Positions 26,064 through 34,794 are shown, counted from the stretch's first letter. The stretch: DNA of 42,855 nt from Lachnospiraceae bacterium (GCA_014799405.1 JAAVIA010000002.1:1-42855); one strand, 5' to 3'. The notes: a model not told the origin generated them from the letters alone. A program made the numbers and translations.

Positions 26064-26927
26064 ATGAACAACAATAAGAGACGAAAAAAACAATACCGCA
26101 TTTTAAGGCAGCAACTTATTATTTTGTGCTTTACAGCCGCCGTTTTATTGACCTTGATTATAAACCTGTCTTGGAAGTCAGATACCTCTGATAAAGCGTA
26201 TACCGCTGCATATTCTGAAAACAACAACAGCATAGATACAGACAACAGCACAGAAACTGATAACAGGATTATATCGGAAAACCAAATTGTTCCCGCAAGC
26301 TCCCAAAATAATAACTTGACGCTTTCACAGGAAGCAACAGAAATATATAAGCGAAACAAAAGCCTGCTTATACTTGTAAATACCGAAAATCCTCTGCCTG
26401 ATAGTTACGAATTCAGCAGGCACACCTTAAACAGCGGATTTGTAATAGATGAACAGGCGTATATTGATTTTTACAGCTTTACCAAGGCATGTAATGATGC
26501 AGGTTTCCACTACAATATTATTTCCGCATACAGAGACAGGGAAACCCAACAGGGTATTATTAACAGAAATGTGAGCGAGTTTATGCAAAAAGGCTTAAGT
26601 GAAGCAGAGGCAATGGAAAAAACCTACGAAACCGTTCAGCGTGTAGGATGCAGCGAGCATGAGACAGGACTTGCCATTGATCTTTCCGATGAGAAGATTT
26701 TTTCTCTTACGGAGGATTTAGAGACAAATCCTACCGTGAAATGGTTTATGGAAAACTGCTGCGACTACGGCTTTATTTTAAGATATCCAAAGGAAAAGGT
26801 TGATGTTACGGGTATAGATTATGAGCCCTGGCATTTCAGGTATGTAGGTCAGGAGGCCGCCAAATTTATGAGCGAGCATAATCTTACCCTTGAAGAATTT
26901 TACCTGCTCCTGCTTTCAACTTCGTAG
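26064..26927 (+). CDS. vanY: VanY-type D,D-carboxypeptidase, membrane anchored (copy 1)
   Basis: 287 residues. Basic N-terminus (NNNKRRKKQYRILR) then one transmembrane helix (about 15-36), a Ser/Asn/Asp-rich stalk and a VanY/peptidase M15 domain (about 90-285). Zinc and catalytic motifs are intact: 'IISAYRDRETQQGI', 'SEHETGLAIDLS' (SxHxxGxAxD) and 'EPWHFRYVG' (ExWHxRxVG). It removes the terminal D-Ala from peptidoglycan pentapeptides, cutting down glycopeptide targets. AAAAAGGAGACAACAGCT precedes ATG. Paralogue of the next gene; both sit under VanR-like boxes. Its stop codon lies within the box of copy 2. Confidence 0.9.
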   Translation: MNNNKRRKKQYRILRQQLIILCFTAAVLLTLIINLSWKSDTSDKAYTAAYSENNNSIDTDNSTETDNRIISENQIVPASSQNNNLTLSQEATEIYKRNKSLLILVNTENPLPDSYEFSRHTLNSGFVIDEQAYIDFYSFTKACNDAGFHYNIISAYRDRETQQGIINRNVSEFMQKGLSEAEAMEKTYETVQRVGCSEHETGLAIDLSDEKIFSLTEDLETNPTVKWFMENCCDYGFILRYPKEKVDVTGIDYEPWHFRYVGQEAAKFMSEHNLTLEEFYLLLLSTS

Positions 26928-26972
26928 GAAAATCGTAAGAATTTGAATATAAAAATGTAAGCTGTTTATAAT
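26922..26972 (+). promoter_or_regulatory. vanY2 promoter with near-consensus VanR boxes
   Basis: Tandem TCGTAGGAAAA (26922-26932) and TCGTAAGAATT (26933-26943), very close to the published VanR box TCGTANGAAANTT and spaced 11 bases, one helical turn. They overlap the vanY1 stop codon. A -35 TTGAAT (26943-26948) and -10 TATAAT (26967-26972) follow with an 18-base spacer. Confidence 0.7.
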
Positions 26973-26990
26973 AGAAAGCAAAAACACTAG

Positions 26991-27033
26991 TCGCTTTGTT
27001 TATGTACAATAGGTACATGACAAAGCGATTTTT
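26991..27033 (+). terminator. Hairpin with U tract in the vanY2 leader
   Basis: Same stem as the vanY1 leader: TCGCTTTGT ... ACAAAGCGA followed by TTTTTATT. The surrounding leader (26957-27048) is nearly identical to that of vanY1 (25930-26020), differing at only a handful of positions. Confidence 0.65.
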
Positions 27034-27098
27034 ATTGTCACAGGCTAAAATATTATATGCCTCAAAGCTAAGATTATTTTTAAAAGGAGAGAACCGTT

Positions 27099-27875
27099 AT
27101 GAGCAACATTAAGAGAAGAAAAAACCAATACCGTATTTTAATGCAGGTACTTATTATTTTGTGTTTTGTCATTGCAGTTTCTTTTATTCTTCTTATAAAC
27201 CTGTTTGGGAAATCAGATAAGAATTCATCATATACCTCTGTATTTTCCGAAAGCAGTAATGATGTGGGCACAAACGAAATTATTTTGGACGCCCAAGCTT
27301 CCACCGAAAACAAACAAAATGATGATTTTCAAAATAATGATTGGTACTTAATTTTAGTAAACCGTGACCATCCACTGCCTGACAACTACACTATAAACAC
27401 GGTAACCCTTTCAAACGGACAAATAGTGGATGCACGCATGTATCCTTATCTACAGGAAATGTTTGACGATATGAGGGCAGATGGCATTTATCCCGAAGTT
27501 GTTTCGGGCTGGCGCACATACGAAAAGCAACAGCAGTTAATGGACGAAAAAATACAGGAATATGTTTCGGAGGGATATTCATATGAGGATGCTAAAGCAA
27601 AGGCGGAGGAATGGGTTGCAGTTCCGGGCACAAGCGAACATCAGCTTGGACTTGCAGTTGATATAAATGCAGACGGTGTCAACTCATACGGATACGAGGT
27701 TTACGACTGGCTTTTGGAAAACGCCTGGAAATACGGATTTGTAAAACGCTATCCTGAAGATAAGACGGAAATCACAGGCATAATAAACGAGCCTTGGCAC
27801 TACCGCTATGTAGGCTATGATGCCGCAAAGGAAATGACGGAGAAAAACCTCTGCCTTGAGGAATATGTAAAGTAA
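27099..27875 (+). CDS. vanY: VanY-type D,D-carboxypeptidase, membrane anchored (copy 2)
   Basis: 258 residues, built like copy 1: basic N-terminus, one transmembrane helix (about 15-37), polar stalk of about 50 residues, then the M15 domain with 'VVSGWRTYEKQQQLM', 'SEHQLGLAVDIN' and 'EPWHYRYVGYDAAK'. All zinc ligands and the catalytic Glu are kept. The stalk is shorter than in copy 1 and the catalytic domain clearly diverged, while N-termini and leader regions remain very similar, so the pair arose by duplication. AAAAGGAGAGAACCGTT precedes ATG. It ends just before the 456-base palindrome. Confidence 0.9.
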   Translation: MSNIKRRKNQYRILMQVLIILCFVIAVSFILLINLFGKSDKNSSYTSVFSESSNDVGTNEIILDAQASTENKQNDDFQNNDWYLILVNRDHPLPDNYTINTVTLSNGQIVDARMYPYLQEMFDDMRADGIYPEVVSGWRTYEKQQQLMDEKIQEYVSEGYSYEDAKAKAEEWVAVPGTSEHQLGLAVDINADGVNSYGYEVYDWLLENAWKYGFVKRYPEDKTEITGIINEPWHYRYVGYDAAKEMTEKNLCLEEYVK

Positions 27876-27876
27876 G

Positions 27877-28332
27877 AGGCTGTCGCACTAGGTCTGCATA
27901 CATTATAACACAAACATGTTTTTATTAGTCTTTGTAGGCACGAATTGCCCACACGATACAGCTATACTGTAAACTAAAAACCGTTTGAAGACGTCGGTAC
28001 TTGAGTTGGTGATTGGGATTGCCTGCATAGGTGGCTGAAAAACCCGCTCTCGCTCGTCTCCGCCGTAATGGTACTAAAAATTGCCGGCTTAAGATATCCT
28101 TATATAAAATCAGGATACTTTATGCCGGCAATTTAAGTACCAACGTCTTCAAACGGTTTTTCTGCCACCTATGCAGGCAATCCCAACCACCAACTCTTAG
28201 TACCGCTACGTCTGAATCGAACGAAAGTGAGTTTTTAGTTACAGTATACGCTGTATCTGTGGGCAACCCGTAAGTAACTAACAGATAAAAACATGTTTGT
28301 GTTATACGATATGCAGTCCTAGGCGACAGCCT
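27877..28332. repeat. 456-bp imperfect palindromic element
   Basis: The whole interval between the convergent vanY2 and spermidine synthase-like genes is a long inverted repeat. The ends are AGGCTGTCGC (27877-27886) and its complement (28323-28332). Successive blocks pair across the centre: ACACAAACATGTTTTTAT, TTGCCCACA.GATACAG, TTGGGATTGCCTGCATAGG and TTGCCGGC...TATCC. Within each arm a block starting AAAAAC and ending GGTACT...TTG occurs twice, in two variants whose order is swapped between arms, so the arms are built of related subrepeats. No long ORF fits; the 80-codon ORF inside has no ribosome site. On RNA it would be a giant hairpin of over 200 bp. The outer stem probably doubles as a terminator. 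Confidence 0.85.
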
Positions 28333-28334
28333 CC

Positions 28335-29954
28335 CTACAATCTCTCAAGCAGCCCTTCAAGTCCTTCTTCGTCATATATTTGCTTATAATACATAACCTC
28401 ATCCTTAATAAGCTCATCTATGACCTGCATTCCAAGGAGCTCCACCGGTGCCTTATCATCGGTCATAATATAGCTGCCTGGCTCATATGCCATAAGACAT
28501 CCCTCCAGCTTTTGTTCCATAAAATTCTTCAATTCACCCTGCAATGGATTATCCGATGATAACGCCTCCACCTCAGCGTAAAAGGTTTCCATCATAATCT
28601 TGTTATTTGAGGCAAAAAGCTGACGGTTTGTGGTGCCTCCCACATCAACAGTATAAACCTCATCAAACACCTGTGAAATGGTATCTGCAAGATGCTGATT
28701 TATATCACCCTCACTGTTCCCCCTCATATTCATATTTACAACCATAACTCCGTCAGGTGTAAGATGCTCCTTTACGAGGGTAAAAAATTCAACGGATGAC
28801 ATCTGAAAAGGGATTGTTATATCCTGATAAGCATCCACCATTATAACGTCATATTTCTCATCTATTGCATTTAAGTACGCCCTTCCATCATAGGTTGTAA
28901 CCTTCACATTCTCAGGCAGCTCAAAATATTCTCTTGCAAGCTTTGTTATTTTTTCATCTATCTCAACTCCTATACAGACAACATTATCAAAGTACCTGCT
29001 GCACTGGGTTGCATAGGTTCCCGTCCCCATACCAAGTATAAGAATATTCATGCCGTCCCTTTTTGACAGACCTGCCATAAGGGGCGCTGCCATGGCATAA
29101 TCATAATACATGCCCGTAAGTCTCTCCTCCTTGACATAAACAGACTGTACGCCGAAAAGAACATTTGTGGAAAGATATACCTTCTCATCATTTTCCCTAA
29201 CCTGAAGGTAGTTGTATATGGATTCTCCCTCATAGGTCAAATCCTTTTCCCAAAATGCAAAGCTGTCCGATGAACCAAAAATGCAGCTTATAATAAGAAT
29301 TACAACCGAGACGGCAGACTTAACCTTTCCCGTCCTACAGCTTACAAAATATATAATTCCAAGTAGCATAAGCACCCCTGCAAATATAAGAAATGTAATA
29401 GACGTTCCCACCGCAGGTATGGTTACAAATGTAGGCAGGAATGTTCCGATTATACTTCCTATCGTATTAAATGCCCCAAGGTTACCCACAACCTTTCCGC
29501 TTTCCTCAAGGCTTTCCACTGAATATTTTGCAAGCGATGGTGTGACCGTCCCAAGAAGAAAGAGCGGAAACACAAATATAACCATACAGGCAAAAAAAGC
29601 CGCCCATATGAGAAAGTTGTTATTAACTGTAAAAACAAGAATTGCCGAAACCCCCAGAATAATATATTTCCCCACAACAGGAATAAGCGCTATCCATACG
29701 GCTGCAATTAAAATTCTGCCGTAAAGCTTATCGGGATTTGGATTTTTGTCCGCACTTCTTCCACCGTATATATTGCCAAGCGCCATTGCAATCATTATTG
29801 TTCCAATAATGATTGTCCAAACGATTTGGGAGGAACTGAAATACGGGGCAAGAAGTCTGCTTGCTCCAAGCTCCACAGCCATTACGGACATTCCTGCAAA
29901 AAATTCCGTAAGGTACAAAAACATTTTACTTTTTAATATTCTTTTTTCACTCAT
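28335..29954 (-). CDS. Membrane-fused spermidine synthase-like protein
   Basis: About 539 residues. The N-terminal half carries seven or so transmembrane helices of the MFS-like type ('LYLTEFFAGMSVMAVELGAS', 'MIAMALGNIYGGRSADKNPN', 'FPLFLLGTVTPSLAKYSVES'), and the C-terminal half (about 240-510) is a Rossmann aminopropyltransferase-like domain with 'ILILGMGTGTYATQCSRYF', 'CIGVEIDEKITKLAREYF', 'KVTTYDGRAYL' and 'YDVIMVDAYQD'. These fused proteins are widespread and annotated as spermidine synthases, yet lack proof of activity in most cases; membrane helices suggest a membrane-bound substrate. The track starts at 30026; ATG at 29954, after GGAAG, fits the family better. It follows the permease gene in an operon with an ABC exporter. 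Confidence 0.8.
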   Translation of the reverse strand: MSEKRILKSKMFLYLTEFFAGMSVMAVELGASRLLAPYFSSSQIVWTIIIGTIMIAMALGNIYGGRSADKNPNPDKLYGRILIAAVWIALIPVVGKYIILGVSAILVFTVNNNFLIWAAFFACMVIFVFPLFLLGTVTPSLAKYSVESLEESGKVVGNLGAFNTIGSIIGTFLPTFVTIPAVGTSITFLIFAGVLMLLGIIYFVSCRTGKVKSAVSVVILIISCIFGSSDSFAFWEKDLTYEGESIYNYLQVRENDEKVYLSTNVLFGVQSVYVKEERLTGMYYDYAMAAPLMAGLSKRDGMNILILGMGTGTYATQCSRYFDNVVCIGVEIDEKITKLAREYFELPENVKVTTYDGRAYLNAIDEKYDVIMVDAYQDITIPFQMSSVEFFTLVKEHLTPDGVMVVNMNMRGNSEGDINQHLADTISQVFDEVYTVDVGGTTNRQLFASNNKIMMETFYAEVEALSSDNPLQGELKNFMEQKLEGCLMAYEPGSYIMTDDKAPVELLGMQVIDELIKDEVMYYKQIYDEEGLEGLLERL

Positions 29955-30030
29955 TACATTCTTCCATCTCCATGTAAATTTTTGATTCACGTCAAAAACA
30001 AGCTTGACTTCATATGTGCTTTCCATAGTT

Positions 30031-32664
30031 TTATTCTATGGATTTCAGAGATTCTGCCATATCAATAGCCTCAAGCTTCCTTCTCATAATAATATCCACT
30101 ATTACCAAAAACATAAGCACTGTTATTACGCCTATTATATAGCTTACAGGAAGTATGGTTATCTTGAAGGAAATAAGGTCAATTTTAATCTGGGACATCA
30201 CAAACGCATGAAGCCATTTTCCAAGTGGCAGCCCCACAATTATTCCAAGTATGGTCAGAACAAGGTTTTCTCTGAAAACATACGAGCCTGTCTCCCCTGA
30301 GTAAAAGCCCAGCACCTTTATTGTTGCAATTTCCCTTACACGCTCCGTTATGTTAATGTTGCTCAAATTAATAAGTACTATGAATGCAAGCGCAGCAGCA
30401 CAGCCTATTACAAGCCATACAACCGAATCAAGCATCTTCATCATATTGGCTATTCTATCCTTTAATGCGGCAACGACATTCACATTCATAACTCCGTCTA
30501 TATCCGTAAGCGTTGCCCCTGCCTCATATGGGTCTGCCGCCTCCGACAGATTTATAAACATTGAATTAGGCTCATATTCCGCACCAAAAAAGTCCCTATA
30601 GGTTTCAGGCGTTACATATGCATAATGCCATACATAATTTTCAAATATGCCGGAAACCTTAAGTTCCGTCTCCCTTCCATCATTATCCGTAAGTGTAAAT
30701 ACATCTCCATTCTTTACGCCTGCCGTTTCAGCAAGTCCCTTAGAAAGCAGCACCTCGCCATACTCCGGATACTCCACCTTTTTTCCATTTCTGTGAAAAT
30801 CAACAAAACCATCAAGGCTGTCCCCATCAGCGGCAGTAAGATATACCGTCTTAGACACATCATCCGACCGGTATTCCATTGAGGTTTTATATATCTCCGT
30901 CGAAGACTTGATTACATCTCCAAGCTGCTTTTCTATTTCATCTCTTGAAGCATCGTCCACCGTCTTGGAAAATGTTGCGTCTATATCAAAAATCTCTATC
31001 TCATCATACTGAAAAGCCGCAATGTTTGAAATGGAATCCTTTAGACCAAGTCCCGTCATAACAAGAGCCGTACACCCTGCTATTCCTATAATCATCATAA
31101 ACATACGCTTTTTAAACCGAAATACATTTCTTGCAGTAACCTTGTGAAGAAATTTCATATGCTTCCAAATGAAATTAATCTTTTCAAGCAGTATTCTTTT
31201 TCCCGCAGCAGGAGCCTTCGGTCTTATAAGCTCAGCCGGCATACATCTAAGCTCATTTTTGCAGGCAAGATATGTTGTGCCCGCAGAGCAAAGGAAAGCC
31301 ACAATAAGAGAAAGTACAAGCATCGTTCCCGAAAAATAATATTTAATTTCCGCAAAGCCGTACAGTAAATCATAGGTAGACCATATGACGTAAGGAAACA
31401 AAAACGTACCTCCGAAAAAGCCTGCAATCCCGCCTATGCCTGCCGCACTTCCCGAATAAATTATATATTTTGCAATTATGGAGGAATTACTGTAGCCAAG
31501 GGCACGAAAGGTTCCTATCTGCCCTCTTTCATCATCAATCATCCTCGTCATTGTTGTTGAGCACACAAGTGCAGCTATAAGAAAGAAAAATACCGGAAAT
31601 ACCTTTGCAATACCCTCAACGATTGCGGAATCATTTTTAAAGCACACATACCCGATATTTGAATTTCTATCAAGCACAAAGGTTTCAGGCGGAGAGAGCT
31701 CCGGCAGCTCGATTTCACCTACAAGCCTGTCTATTTCCTTATCTATATCCTCCTGCGGAAGCGTTAATGTTCCGTCGGCAAGAAAAGCATCTATAATGGA
31801 CTCCGTAAAGCCCTGTGCCATCATCTGCTCATAAAAGGCCTGCCTGTAGGCATCAGTAACCTTAACCTTAATTTCTTCAACAGCCTTGTCATACTCTAAG
31901 TTTATTTCATCAAGCAAATCCTCATATCTTTCATTTGCAGTCTCCTTTAAATGCTCCTCAATATAAAAGGTCCTCTCATCAATAAAACCATCATATTCAT
32001 CTGTATATATATCATAGCTGTCCTGACATTTCAGATACATTTCCGTATAGTATTCTGTGGCAAATGCACCAGGCAGCATGTAAACAAAGCCTCCAAGCCT
32101 TCCGTTTCCAAGGCTCGTGGTTCCCCTTTCATAATTCAGATATACAGGGGAATAAACAGTACCCACAACAGTATATGTATCTCTTGAAAAAGCATCCTTT
32201 ATTTCATCCGAATTGCTCTCATCAATGGAAATTTCCCGGCCTATCATATCCTCGCCGTAGGAATAAGCGTCAAGCACGCATTCGCTTTCATCCTTTGGCA
32301 GACGTCCCGACACAAGATTTAATTTATTTATATTTTTGGAAATGGAATTTGCCTTAATGACAGACTCGTATCCCTCAGAATCCACATAAATAAAATCCTG
32401 ACTGTAGGCTCCCTCGGCAACCATTGCCATTTCGGACATTTTTTCCACCTCGTCATCCGTAAAGCCGTATGTGGAAAGAAGCTTAAAATCATACAGACTG
32501 TGTTCCCTTATGTAATTGTTTCCCGTAGTTACCATGGCAGGCTTTGTCACCTTCAGACCTGAAAAAAATCCTACTCCCAAAGCTATAATCGCCATAATGG
32601 CAAGATACCTTCCAAAGCTTCTTCCTATGGTACGGGTAATGTTTTTACCATATGCATTCTTCAA
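30031..32664 (-). CDS. FtsX-type ABC transporter permease
   Basis: 877 residues. One N-terminal transmembrane helix (about 18-36), a long extracytoplasmic region that includes a helical coiled stretch ('YEDLLDEINLEYDKAVEEIK'), a first FtsX unit of three helices (about 350-465, with 'GQIGTFRALGYSNSSI'), a further helix near 510, a second extracytoplasmic domain, then the second FtsX unit (about 735-865, with 'REIATIKVLGFYSGET'). This duplicated plan is that of MacB/BceB-relatives of the ABC3 family used for lipoprotein, peptide or antimicrobial export rather than import. Starts 19 bases after the ATPase stop. Next gene begins within five to 76 bases. Substrate unknown. Confidence 0.88.
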   Translation of the reverse strand: MKNAYGKNITRTIGRSFGRYLAIMAIIALGVGFFSGLKVTKPAMVTTGNNYIREHSLYDFKLLSTYGFTDDEVEKMSEMAMVAEGAYSQDFIYVDSEGYESVIKANSISKNINKLNLVSGRLPKDESECVLDAYSYGEDMIGREISIDESNSDEIKDAFSRDTYTVVGTVYSPVYLNYERGTTSLGNGRLGGFVYMLPGAFATEYYTEMYLKCQDSYDIYTDEYDGFIDERTFYIEEHLKETANERYEDLLDEINLEYDKAVEEIKVKVTDAYRQAFYEQMMAQGFTESIIDAFLADGTLTLPQEDIDKEIDRLVGEIELPELSPPETFVLDRNSNIGYVCFKNDSAIVEGIAKVFPVFFFLIAALVCSTTMTRMIDDERGQIGTFRALGYSNSSIIAKYIIYSGSAAGIGGIAGFFGGTFLFPYVIWSTYDLLYGFAEIKYYFSGTMLVLSLIVAFLCSAGTTYLACKNELRCMPAELIRPKAPAAGKRILLEKINFIWKHMKFLHKVTARNVFRFKKRMFMMIIGIAGCTALVMTGLGLKDSISNIAAFQYDEIEIFDIDATFSKTVDDASRDEIEKQLGDVIKSSTEIYKTSMEYRSDDVSKTVYLTAADGDSLDGFVDFHRNGKKVEYPEYGEVLLSKGLAETAGVKNGDVFTLTDNDGRETELKVSGIFENYVWHYAYVTPETYRDFFGAEYEPNSMFINLSEAADPYEAGATLTDIDGVMNVNVVAALKDRIANMMKMLDSVVWLVIGCAAALAFIVLINLSNINITERVREIATIKVLGFYSGETGSYVFRENLVLTILGIIVGLPLGKWLHAFVMSQIKIDLISFKITILPVSYIIGVITVLMFLVIVDIIMRRKLEAIDMAESLKSIE

Positions 32665-32683
32665 TTTTTATCCCCTATCAATT

Positions 32684-33385
32684 TTACCATTCAATATTTT
32701 CCACCGGAATAACATTTTCATTTATTTTTACGGAAGAAATGTGTCCGTTTTTAACCTTTATAATTCTGTCAGCCATGGCGGTCAGTGCCTGATTGTGCGT
32801 AATGATAATAACTGTCATTTTATTTTTTCTGCTGCAATCCTGCAAAAGCTTTAATACGGCCTTACCCGTTTCATAGTCAAGAGCACCCGTAGGCTCATCG
32901 CATAAAAGAAGCTTAGGGTTTTTGGCAAGAGCTCTTGCAATTGACACCCTCTGCTGTTCTCCTCCCGAAAGCTGTGCAGGGAAATTGTCACGTCTGTCCT
33001 TAAGACCCACAAGCCTGAGAACATCCTCAGGGTCCATAGGGTCCTTTGAAAGTTGTGTGGCAATCTCTATATTTTCTATTGCCGTAAGATTGGGTATAAG
33101 GTTGTAAAACTGAAATACAAATCCGATATCCTGCCTTCTGTAGGTGGCAAGCTGTTTTTTGCTAAGCTCCGACACCTTCTTATCCTCAAGATATATTTCT
33201 CCGCTTGTCAGTTTATCCATACCGCCTAATATATTTAACAGCGTTGTCTTTCCTGCGCCTGACTGTCCCACGATAACACATATCTCACCCTTTTCAACCT
33301 CAAAGCTTGCATCCTTAAGCGCCTCAACCTTAACGTCTCCGCTATGATAGGTTTTGCATACATCCTTAAATCTTACATAACTCAT
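32684..33385 (-). CDS. ABC transporter ATPase (LolD/MacB type)
   Basis: 233 residues. Walker A '[17 protein letters not shown]', Q-loop '[11 protein letters not shown]', signature '[15 protein letters not shown]', Walker B '[12 protein letters not shown]' and H-loop 'VIIITHN'. The characteristic 'DEPTGALD' and the short length place it in the LolD/MacB/FtsE-like export group that pairs with FtsX permeases, exactly its downstream neighbour. First gene of the exporter operon, 325 bases from ilvE; the gap contains a long palindrome. Confidence 0.93.
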   Translation of the reverse strand: MSYVRFKDVCKTYHSGDVKVEALKDASFEVEKGEICVIVGQSGAGKTTLLNILGGMDKLTSGEIYLEDKKVSELSKKQLATYRRQDIGFVFQFYNLIPNLTAIENIEIATQLSKDPMDPEDVLRLVGLKDRRDNFPAQLSGGEQQRVSIARALAKNPKLLLCDEPTGALDYETGKAVLKLLQDCSRKNKMTVIIITHNQALTAMADRIIKVKNGHISSVKINENVIPVENIEW

Positions 33386-33408
33386 ATTTTACCGCCTTTA
33401 CATGTGTA

Positions 33409-33632
33409 CATATTTAGTCATGCGCAAAGCTCTACTTTTGCAGACATCCGTTGTACAATATAGGCAAATCACCGCAAGGCACGCTTTCGCTATGTGTCGC
33501 ACGTAACTGTACATAAGGTGCCAAAATACGGCACCTAAGTACAGACGGCTCCCCAATGCCTTGCTTGCGATATTGTCTATATTGTACAACTACATATCAG
33601 AAATAGTGCGTTTTGCTCATGTCTAGTATATA
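33409..33632. repeat. ~220-bp imperfect palindromic element
   Basis: An inverted repeat centred near 33526. Outer arms pair ATTTAGTCATGCGCAAAGC with the complement of GCGTTTTGCTCATGTCTAGT; inner blocks TTGTACAATATAG, GCAAGGCA and CTGTAC.TAAGGTGCC pair exactly or almost so, around a 7-base loop AAAATAC. It occupies most of the 325-base gap between the ABC operon and ilvE. No open frame of note. Could be a small mobile palindrome or a long hairpin RNA. Confidence 0.75.
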
Positions 33633-33633
33633 T

Positions 33634-33695
33634 TAAAAACGGAGTTGCCACGCTAAGAATATTTATAATATAAATATTCTTAGTGCGACAGCCCC
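33634..33695 (-). terminator. ilvE terminator
   Basis: On the minus strand GGGGCTGTCGCACTAAG, followed by AATATTTAT, pairs over more than 25 bases (with G-U pairs) around an ATT loop with its 3' half, and ends in TTTTT. The 14-base inner stem is perfect. Shares its GGCTGTCGCACTA opening with the 27877 element. Confidence 0.85.
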
Positions 33696-33710
33696 TTTAT
33701 AAATTCACTG

Positions 33711-34733
33711 TTATTTGATTTCCTTAATCCATCCCTCAGGTGCTTCTATTTTGCCCATCTGAATACCTGTAAGAGTATCATAAAGCTTCTTTGTTACAGG
33801 CCCCATATCATCCATGCCGCTTGGGAAGCAGATTTCCTTTCCGTGGTCATCTATCCTTCCTACAGGTGAAATTACCGCCGCTGTTCCGCAAAGACCACAC
33901 TCAGCAAAATCCTTAACCTCATCAAAATATACCTCTCTATGCTCAACGGTCATACCTAAATATTTCTCGGCAACAACCATAAGCGAACGTCTTGTGATTG
34001 AAGGAAGTATGCTGTCGGACTTAGGAGTTACAAGCTTGCCGTCCTTTGTTATGAAAATAAAGTTTGCTCCGCCTGTCTCCTCTACCTTCGTACGTGTAGC
34101 AGCGTCAAGATACATATTCTCAGCATAACCCTTATCATGTGCATCCACGATTGCATGAAGACTCATTGCATAGTTAAGCCCCGCCTTGATATGTCCCGTT
34201 CCGTGAGGCGCCGCTCTATCAAAATCACTGACACGAATAACAATAGGCTTTGCACCACCCTTAAAATAAGGACCTACAGGTGTTGTAAACACACGGAACT
34301 GATACTCGTCTGCCGGCTTTACACCGATAACCGCATTGCTTCCGAACATATATGGCCTTATGTAAAGTGTTGCGCCTGAACCAAATGGTGGAACATAGTC
34401 CGCATTTGCCTTTACGGTATCAACAACAGCCTGTACAAATCTATCCTCAGGAAATACAGGCATCTCAAGCCTCTTACATGTATCTGCCATTCTCTGGGCA
34501 TTAAGATCAGGTCTGAAGCATACAATACGTCCATCCTCAGTGGTATATGCCTTAAGTCCCTCAAAGCAGGTCTGCGCATACTGAAGAACACAGGCACATT
34601 CACTCATTGTAACCATCGGATCATCAATAAGCGCCCCTTCATCCCATGCTCCGTCCTTATAATTTGATACAAATCTCTTATCTGTTTCAATGTATCCAAA
34701 TCCCAAATTTGACCAATCAATATTTTTACTCAT
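33711..34733 (-). CDS. ilvE: Branched-chain amino acid aminotransferase
   Basis: 340 residues, class IV PLP transaminase of the longer BCAT form. 'YAQTCFEGLKAYTTEDGRI' with the substrate-channel EGLKAY motif, 'ATLYIRPYMFGS', 'GTGHIKAGLNYAMSLHA' with the PLP-binding Lys in IKAGLNYA, 'KVEETGGANFIFI' and 'VYFDEVKDFAECGLCGTAAV' are all diagnostic. It makes the last step of Leu, Ile and Val synthesis with glutamate as donor. AGAAAGGAAG precedes ATG by about ten bases. Third gene of a minus-strand set cvfB-ridA-ilvE, 61 bases after ridA; a weak promoter (TTGCGC-17-TAAACT) may lie in the gap. Ends at a strong terminator. Confidence 0.95.
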   Translation of the reverse strand: MSKNIDWSNLGFGYIETDKRFVSNYKDGAWDEGALIDDPMVTMSECACVLQYAQTCFEGLKAYTTEDGRIVCFRPDLNAQRMADTCKRLEMPVFPEDRFVQAVVDTVKANADYVPPFGSGATLYIRPYMFGSNAVIGVKPADEYQFRVFTTPVGPYFKGGAKPIVIRVSDFDRAAPHGTGHIKAGLNYAMSLHAIVDAHDKGYAENMYLDAATRTKVEETGGANFIFITKDGKLVTPKSDSILPSITRRSLMVVAEKYLGMTVEHREVYFDEVKDFAECGLCGTAAVISPVGRIDDHGKEICFPSGMDDMGPVTKKLYDTLTGIQMGKIEAPEGWIKEIK

Positions 34734-34794
34734 AATAGTATACTTCCTTTCTACCCAATCTAGTTTATCACCCTAAAGTTAATTGCGCAAGATT

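Noticed and set aside
24077-27875. Complete vancomycin resistance operon
   Set aside because: Only regulators and VanY carboxypeptidases are present; ligase, racemase, VanX/XY, VanH and VanW are absent from the window, so resistance cannot be claimed.
28031-28273. 80-codon ORF in the 456-bp palindrome
   Set aside because: No ribosome site, and palindromic DNA tends to give spurious open frames; structure explains the sequence better.
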